NCBI GenBank assembly: GCA_030041195.1
Contig: JASHOI010000391.1
Location: 1 to 17,766 of the forward strand
Direction of reading: 5' to 3'
Length of the DNA stretch: 17,766 nucleotides
Source of the DNA: Streptosporangiaceae bacterium
Lineage (GTDB): Bacteria; Actinomycetota; Actinomycetes; Streptosporangiales; Streptosporangiaceae
Below the pieces are notes generated by a model. The model had not been told where the DNA came from and did not search any database. It saw only the letters and a list, made by a program, of their open reading frames with translations. Below are positions 13,482-17,766 of this stretch, in pieces. The position numbers were made by a program, and so were the translations under genes. Every line of letters starts with the position of its first letter. Position 1 is the first letter of the stretch.

Positions 13482-14234
13482 TCAGGGCAGCGGCCGCAGG
13501 CCCGCGGCGGTGACCAGGTACGCGTCCTGGTCTGGCGCGGGGCCGGTGACCAGGCCGGTGACCGCGTCGCCGACCTGCTGCGGGGTGAGCGGCGAGCCGC
13601 CGGGGCCGCCACGCGCGGCCGCCCCGGCGCCTTCCCTGGCGGCGTAGGCGGCGGCGAACACCGAGCCGAGCGCGGTCGCCGGGGTGAGCTGCGGCAGCAC
13701 CGAGACGAACCGGATGCCGAGCCCTTCCCGCCGCGATTCTTCGGCGGCGTACGCGGTCAGCCACCGGATCGCGGCCTTGGCCCCGGCGTAGCCACCCGAC
13801 AGCGGCGAGCCGAACACCGCAGCCCCGCTGGACAGCGTGACCACGCTGCTGCCCGCTGGCAGCGGCGCGAGCAGCGCCTCGCGGGTCCAGTGGAACACGT
13901 GTGCCACATCGACGTCCCAGTTACGGCTGAACGTCTCCCACGTATGGAGCTGAACCGGCCGCGGCAGCGGCGTCGCGCCGGCGTTGAGCACCAGCACGCG
14001 CGGATGGTATTGGTCGATCAGCTGGCCGGCCGCGACGGGGTCGGCGGCGTCGGCGGTCACCGGCGTGAACGACTCGCCGAGTTCCGCCCGCAGTTCGTCC
14101 AGCGCGCCGCGATCCCGGGCGACGCCGACGACCTGGGCGCCCGCCTTGCTCAGCGCGGTGGCGATGCCCCGGCCAAAGCCCCGGCTGGCGCCGGTCACCA
14201 GCGCGGTCATTCCCACGATCTCGTTGTCCGGCAT
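13482..14234 (-). CDS. Short-chain dehydrogenase/reductase (SDR)
   Basis: This 250-residue classical-length SDR oxidoreductase has a Rossmann cofactor motif TGASRGFG (14-21), NAG at 84-86, and a catalytic Ser135 or Ser136 with Tyr149-x3-Lys153 in LSSGAAVFGSPLSGGYAGAK. The spacing is correct for an active enzyme. Ser17-Arg18 after the glycine motif and the Arg at residue 40 (GVARDR) suggest NADPH preference. ATG 14234 has GGAGG a few bases upstream. It is the first gene of the SDR-LLM-sigma operon. No clear promoter motif was recognised in the 250 bases upstream. The substrate is unknown, but the operon partner is another redox enzyme. Confidence 0.92.
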   Translation of the reverse strand: MPDNEIVGMTALVTGASRGFGRGIATALSKAGAQVVGVARDRGALDELRAELGESFTPVTADAADPVAAGQLIDQYHPRVLVLNAGATPLPRPVQLHTWETFSRNWDVDVAHVFHWTREALLAPLPAGSSVVTLSSGAAVFGSPLSGGYAGAKAAIRWLTAYAAEESRREGLGIRFVSVLPQLTPATALGSVFAAAYAAREGAGAAARGGPGGSPLTPQQVGDAVTGLVTGPAPDQDAYLVTAAGLRPLP

Positions 14235-14402
14235 GACGATCCTCCTTGGTCTGCAGGTTCCGGGCCGCCGGTTCGGTGGCCCCGCTAATACAGACCAGCG
14301 AGGTGCCCCGGAATCGCCGCGGCGCCGCAGTGATGTCGTCAGCCGTGCCCGGGCAGCGGTGGGACGGTGTCGCCGGCGGTGGTGAGCTGGCGGATGCCCG
14401 CA

Positions 14403-14429
14403 GGCGCGTGCCGCTCAGCGGGACGCGCC
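14403..14429. repeat. GC-rich hairpin in the SDR upstream region
   Basis: GGCGCGTGCCGC, a TCA loop and GCGGGACGCGCC form a 12-base stem with one mismatch. It is about 170 bases upstream of the SDR start, without a T-run. It may be incidental structure in very GC-rich DNA; nothing else convincing was seen in 14235-14486. Confidence 0.35.
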
Positions 14430-14488
14430 GCGGCGGGTGCGGGCGGGCGGCGGCAACCGCGCCCTTGGCGCGGCCCGCCGTCAATGAT

Positions 14489-14536
14489 GTGGTGGGTCCC
14501 ACGCTGTCATTGTTTGAACAGCGTGGGACCCACCAC
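14489..14536. repeat. Perfect 19-pair hairpin with nested palindromes
   Basis: The left arm GTGGTGGGTCCCACGCTGT (14489-14507) is exactly complementary to 14518-14536, with a 10-base loop CATTGTTTGA. Within each arm GTGGG-T-CCCAC is itself a palindrome, so the element holds two nested and one overall inverted repeat. It lies exactly where the truncated FAD monooxygenase gene stops resembling its family, and supplies that frame with its final residues and stop. No target duplication was found. A terminator (no T-run), a REP/MITE-like insertion or a cruciform binding site are all possible. Confidence 0.85.
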
Positions 14537-14695
14537 CACATTGGGTGATCGCCGCGGGCAGCCTTGGACGCGCGCGAGGTCCTGGCCGGCGCGCCGCTCG
14601 ACGATGGCGACGCCGGTTCCCGCCAACGCCAGCTCGCCCGCCAGCATCGGCCCGGCCGGGCCTCCTCCGGCGATCACCACCGCATGCTCAGTCAT
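14507..14695 (-). pseudogene. 5' fragment of an FAD-dependent aromatic monooxygenase
   Basis: From ATG 14695 the frame reads MTEHAVVIAGGGPAGPMLAG, then ELALAGTGVAIVERRAGQDL. This is the Rossmann FAD-binding start of PHBH/rifampin-monooxygenase-type hydroxylases, with the GxGxxG pattern as GGGPAG. After about residue 45 (near 14561) family resemblance ends, and the frame runs through the nested hairpin to a TGA at 14507-14509. A complete enzyme has roughly 400-550 residues, so more than 85 percent is missing, and no remainder was recognised in the window. GGAG about 9 bases before the ATG shows that the original start is intact. It is interpreted as a deletion remnant, not a functional small protein. 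Confidence 0.75.
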
Positions 14696-14787
14696 GGCCG
14701 CACTCCGCGTCAGCCCGAGCATGTGACTGCGGGTGCCGGAGTCGGCACGCAGGCACGACCCGGGCCGGAGCGGGTAGCGTTCGTGGC

Positions 14788-17766
14788 GTGCCGACCTGCG
14801 CCAATTGCGGGCACCCGAACCCGCCAGACGCACGTTTCTGCAACCGTTGCGGCGCCCAGGTTCCGGCAGAGCCCGGCACGCCGGAACAGCTCAAGACGAT
14901 CACGGTCCTGTTCGCGGACGTGACCGGCTCCACCGAACTCGGCGAGCGGCTCGATCCCGAGGCCGTGCGCCGGGTGATGGAGCGGTACTTCGAGCTGGCG
15001 CAGCGGGTCATCACCGGTCACGGCGGCACGGTGGAGAAGTTCATCGGCGACGCGGTGATGGCGGTCTTCGGGGTCCCGGTCCTGCATGAGGACGACGCGC
15101 TGCGGGCCGTGCGGGCGGCCGCCGACCTGCGCGGGCGGCTGCCGGCGCTGAACGCCGAGCTGAGGCGGGACTACAACACGGCGCTCGAGCTGCGGACCGG
15201 GGTCAACACCGGCGAGGCGGTAACGGCGGCCGACGAGTGGCTGGCCGTGGGCGACGCGGTCAACGTCGCCGCCCGGCTGGAACAGGCGGCGGCCCCCGGC
15301 GAGATCCTGCTGGGAGCGCAGACCGCCGGCCTGGTCCGCGACGCCGTGGTGCTCGAGCCGCTCGAGCCGCTCGCTCTCAAGGGGAAATCCGGCCCGGTGG
15401 CCGCGTACCGGCTGGTCGAGGTCGTCGTCGACAAGGGCGCGCCGCCGCGCCGCCTGGACACCCAGATGGTCGGCCGGGCCCACCAGCTCCGGATGCTCGA
15501 AGACGCCTACGCGAACGTCGTCCGCGAGCGAACGTGCGGGCTGTTCACCCTGCTCGGCGTCGCCGGGGTCGGCAAGTCGCGGCTGGTGGCCGAGTTCCTT
15601 GACGGCCTCCCGGCGATGGTCGTGCGCGGGCGGTGCCTGTCCTACGGCGAGGGCATCACCTACTGGCCGGTGGCGGCGGTGGTGCGGCAACTGATCGACG
15701 CGCCCGGCGGCGGCGGGTTGCCGACCGGCGACGACGGTCAGGACCGGGCGATCCGGGCGCTGCTCGGCGAGTCGGTCCAGGGCAGCATGTCCGCCGACAT
15801 CGCGCTGGCGGTGCGCAAGCTGCTGGAGCGGGCGGCCGCCGGCCGGCCGCTCGTCGTCGTGCTCGACGACGTGCACTGGGGCGAGCAGACGTTCCTCGAT
15901 CTGGTCGAGCACGTCGCGGACCTGAGCCGCGGCGCTCCGATCCTGCTGCTGTGCATGGCGCGGCCGGAACTGCTGGAGCGCCGGCCCGGCTGGGGCGGCG
16001 GGAAGATGAACAGCGCGACCGTGCTGCTCGAGCCGCTCAACTCCGCCGAGGCCGACGAGCTGATCGACCGGCTGCTGCCGCCCGGCACGCTGACCGACCC
16101 GGCGCTGCGCGGGCGCATCCTCGAGGCAGCAGCGGGCAACCCGCTGTTCCTGGAGGAAATCGCGTCGGCCGTCGCCGCGTCGGGCGGCGAGGTCTCGATA
16201 CCGCCGACCATCCACGCGCTGCTCGCGGCTCGTCTCGATCAGCTCGAGCCGGCCGAGCGCCGCGTGCTCGAACGCGGTTCGGTCGAGGGCAACGCGTTCC
16301 ATCTCGGTGCCGTCGAGGCGCTCGGCCCGGAGGAGCCGTCGGTGCCGGCCAGACTCGTCACGCTGGTGCGAAAGGACCTCGTGCGCCCCGCCAGCTCGGT
16401 CCTTCCCGGGCACGACGCGTTCCGGTTCCGGCACCTGCTCATCCGGGACGCGGCGTACGACGGGCTGCCGAAGTCGGCGCGCGCGCAGTTGCATGAACGC
16501 TTCGCGGACTGGCTGGACGAGCGGGCCGGCGACCTTGCCGAGCGGGACGAGATCGTCGGCTACCACCTCGAGCAGTCGTACCGGTACCGGCGCGAACTCG
16601 GCCCCGTTGACCGGGCCGCCCAGGCCACCGCGATGGCCGCGGCGAGCCGCCTCGGCGCGGCGGGACGGCGGGCACTCGACAGGGACGACTACAGCGCCGC
16701 GGCGAACCTGCTGGAACGGGCGTGCGAGCTGCGCTACCCCGGCGGCGACATCTCCGCCGAGCTGGCCCTGTTCTGGGCGCTGTTTCAGCTCGGCCGGATA
16801 ACCGACGCGGCCGCGAGGGCGGCTGCGGCGTCGGCGCGGGCGGCGGACTCGGGAGACGACGTCGGAGAGCTCAGGGCGGAGCTGCACCGGGTCTACGCAC
16901 TGCTGCACCTCGACCCGGAGGGCCGGCAGCCCCAGCTCAGCGAGCTCGTCGAGCGGGCGCGCCCGCTGTTCGAGCGGTCCGGCGACGACGCCGCGCTCGG
17001 GTCGCTCTGGCTGGCCACGTGGAGCATCGAGCACTACCGGTGCCGGTTCGGCGCCGCGGCCGCCGCGGCGCGGCGCGGCGCCGAGCACGCGCTCGCCGCT
17101 GGCGAGCGCTACCTGGTGGCCTGGAACCGGATGAACGTCGCCTCGGCCACCGCCTATGGCCCGACGCCGATCCCGGAGGTGCTCGCGTGGCTCGACCAGC
17201 AGGAGACCCCGCCGGAGCCGCGGCCCGGCTGGTCGAACTACTGGCGGTCCAAGCTGCTGCCGCTGATCGGGCGGCTGGACGAGGCACGGGAGGCGCACGC
17301 CGCCGATGTCGCGTGGATGGCCGAGCGGGACGACCGGCTCGGCCTGGTGCTGGGCAACGACTGGACGATCCGGATGGAGGCCGGCGAGTTCACCGAGGCG
17401 CTGGCCTCGGCCACGCGGTCCTGCAGCCTGCTGGAGGAAATGGGCGAGCGATCCTGGTGGTCGACCAAGGCGTGCGAGGTGGCGCAGTCGCTGTACAGCC
17501 TCGGCCGTTACGCCGAGGCCGAGGCGATGGCCCGGCGCGCGGCCGAGGCCGGTGCCAGCGGCGACGTGACCACGCAGGTGATGAGCTCGCAGGTGCTGGC
17601 GAAGGTGGCGGCGCGGAACGGCCAGGTCGACCGGGCGCGGGCCGCCGCCGCCGAGGCGGTGGCCATGTGCGACGGGATGCAGGCGCCACTCACCCAGGGC
17701 GACGCGTGCCTCGACGCGGCCGAGGCGCTCTGGCTGGCCGGCGACCACGCCGAGGCCGCCGCGCTG
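14788..17766 (+). CDS. Zinc-ribbon / class III nucleotide cyclase / AAA-type ATPase / TPR regulator (partial, 3' end off the window)
   Basis: 993 codons are visible and the frame stays open at the window edge. Residues 1-24 form a zinc ribbon with Cys4, Cys7, Cys18 and Cys21. A class III adenylate/guanylate cyclase domain covers about 35-210: TVLFADVTGSTEL with metal Asp44, VEKFIGDAVMAVFG with Lys84 and metal Asp88, and VGDAVNVAARLEQ with Asn159 and Arg163 for transition-state binding. A signalling ATPase module follows, with Walker A GVAGVGKS (257-264) and Walker B VVVLDDVHWGE near 356-366. From about 600 onward there are helical repeat segments of TPR type. Such proteins resemble bacterial cyclase-ATPase-TPR receptors, but their outputs are mostly unknown. 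GTG 14788 is the likely start because it directly precedes the cysteine pair; GGAG lies rather far (17 bases) upstream. Confidence 0.93.
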   Translation, partial: MPTCANCGHPNPPDARFCNRCGAQVPAEPGTPEQLKTITVLFADVTGSTELGERLDPEAVRRVMERYFELAQRVITGHGGTVEKFIGDAVMAVFGVPVLHEDDALRAVRAAADLRGRLPALNAELRRDYNTALELRTGVNTGEAVTAADEWLAVGDAVNVAARLEQAAAPGEILLGAQTAGLVRDAVVLEPLEPLALKGKSGPVAAYRLVEVVVDKGAPPRRLDTQMVGRAHQLRMLEDAYANVVRERTCGLFTLLGVAGVGKSRLVAEFLDGLPAMVVRGRCLSYGEGITYWPVAAVVRQLIDAPGGGGLPTGDDGQDRAIRALLGESVQGSMSADIALAVRKLLERAAAGRPLVVVLDDVHWGEQTFLDLVEHVADLSRGAPILLLCMARPELLERRPGWGGGKMNSATVLLEPLNSAEADELIDRLLPPGTLTDPALRGRILEAAAGNPLFLEEIASAVAASGGEVSIPPTIHALLAARLDQLEPAERRVLERGSVEGNAFHLGAVEALGPEEPSVPARLVTLVRKDLVRPASSVLPGHDAFRFRHLLIRDAAYDGLPKSARAQLHERFADWLDERAGDLAERDEIVGYHLEQSYRYRRELGPVDRAAQATAMAAASRLGAAGRRALDRDDYSAAANLLERACELRYPGGDISAELALFWALFQLGRITDAAARAAAASARAADSGDDVGELRAELHRVYALLHLDPEGRQPQLSELVERARPLFERSGDDAALGSLWLATWSIEHYRCRFGAAAAAARRGAEHALAAGERYLVAWNRMNVASATAYGPTPIPEVLAWLDQQETPPEPRPGWSNYWRSKLLPLIGRLDEAREAHAADVAWMAERDDRLGLVLGNDWTIRMEAGEFTEALASATRSCSLLEEMGERSWWSTKACEVAQSLYSLGRYAEAEAMARRAAEAGASGDVTTQVMSSQVLAKVAARNGQVDRARAAAAEAVAMCDGMQAPLTQGDACLDAAEALWLAGDHAEAAAL

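Noticed and set aside
12561..14288. 575-codon + strand open frame
   Set aside because: It spans antisense to three well-supported genes (sigma factor, LLM, SDR) and has the low-complexity composition of a complementary-strand shadow.
14710..17748. Long (1012-codon) open frame on the - strand
   Set aside because: It is rich in Arg, Gly, Pro, His and Gln with no recognisable domain and lies exactly opposite the + strand cyclase/ATPase gene, whose motifs are unmistakable. Antisense openness is expected when third positions are almost always G or C.
1..17766. CRISPR array, tRNA, rRNA, phage integrase or attachment site
   Set aside because: No regularly spaced repeats, tRNA-like cloverleaf with CCA context, rRNA segments, integrase domain or paired direct repeats of att type were seen on reading both strands. 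A tRNA or covariance-model scan would be needed to exclude small RNAs.

Overview
The window is very GC-rich, with strong G/C at third codon positions, frequent GTG starts and long antisense open frames. The gene content (an orphan DUF397 gene, ISAs1-type transposase debris, TetR-controlled DHA2 efflux pumps, an ECF sigma factor with a SnoaL-like tail, and a zinc-ribbon/cyclase/ATPase/TPR regulator) suggests a large-genome filamentous actinomycete. No genus can be named from the sequence. It looks like an accessory, regulatory and redox region, with no rRNA, tRNA, CRISPR array or phage module seen.

Layout, left to right. (1) 1-1200 is a worn region: the 3' end of an unrecognised gene, an orphan DUF397 gene of lower GC, and a decayed ISAs1-family transposase with an internal deletion and a frameshift. 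(2) 1308-4116 holds a GH88-like glycosidase on + that converges on a sulfotransferase on -, followed by a DUF402/FomD-like phosphohydrolase on -. (3) 4333-9173 is all on -. In transcription order it carries a DHA2 efflux pump, a siderophore-interacting-type flavoprotein (start/stop overlap), a TetR regulator, a double NTF2-like protein and an aldo/keto reductase (start/stop overlap). Both the pump promoter and the TetR promoter carry pairs of TGTAC-N6-GTACA palindromes, so this TetR probably controls itself and the pump/flavoprotein operon. (4) 9303-11574 holds a short relic of a second copy of that TetR gene, then a different TetR gene divergent from a second DHA2 pump. The divergent promoter carries a different palindrome (TAGAC-N11-GTCTA). 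(5) 11612-14234, on -, is a compact SDR / LLM flavin oxidoreductase / ECF-SnoaL sigma factor operon that converges on the second pump across a near-palindromic hairpin. (6) 14487-14695 holds a broken 5' fragment of an FAD monooxygenase gene ending in a striking nested hairpin. (7) 14788 to the window edge is a large + strand gene for a zinc-ribbon/class III cyclase/ATPase/TPR-like protein, cut by the window end. A 1012-codon open frame runs antisense to it and is not believed to be a gene.

Together this reads as two neighbouring, separately regulated efflux/redox modules (each a TetR with its own operator and a DHA2 exporter), a sigma-factor-linked oxidoreductase operon and a signalling ATPase, with at least three relic genes between them that point to repeated rearrangement. 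No wholly new defence or mobile system was identified. The best leads are the shared TetR operator array with its relic TetR, the nested hairpin at the monooxygenase break, and the GH88 protein that seems to lack one catalytic acid.
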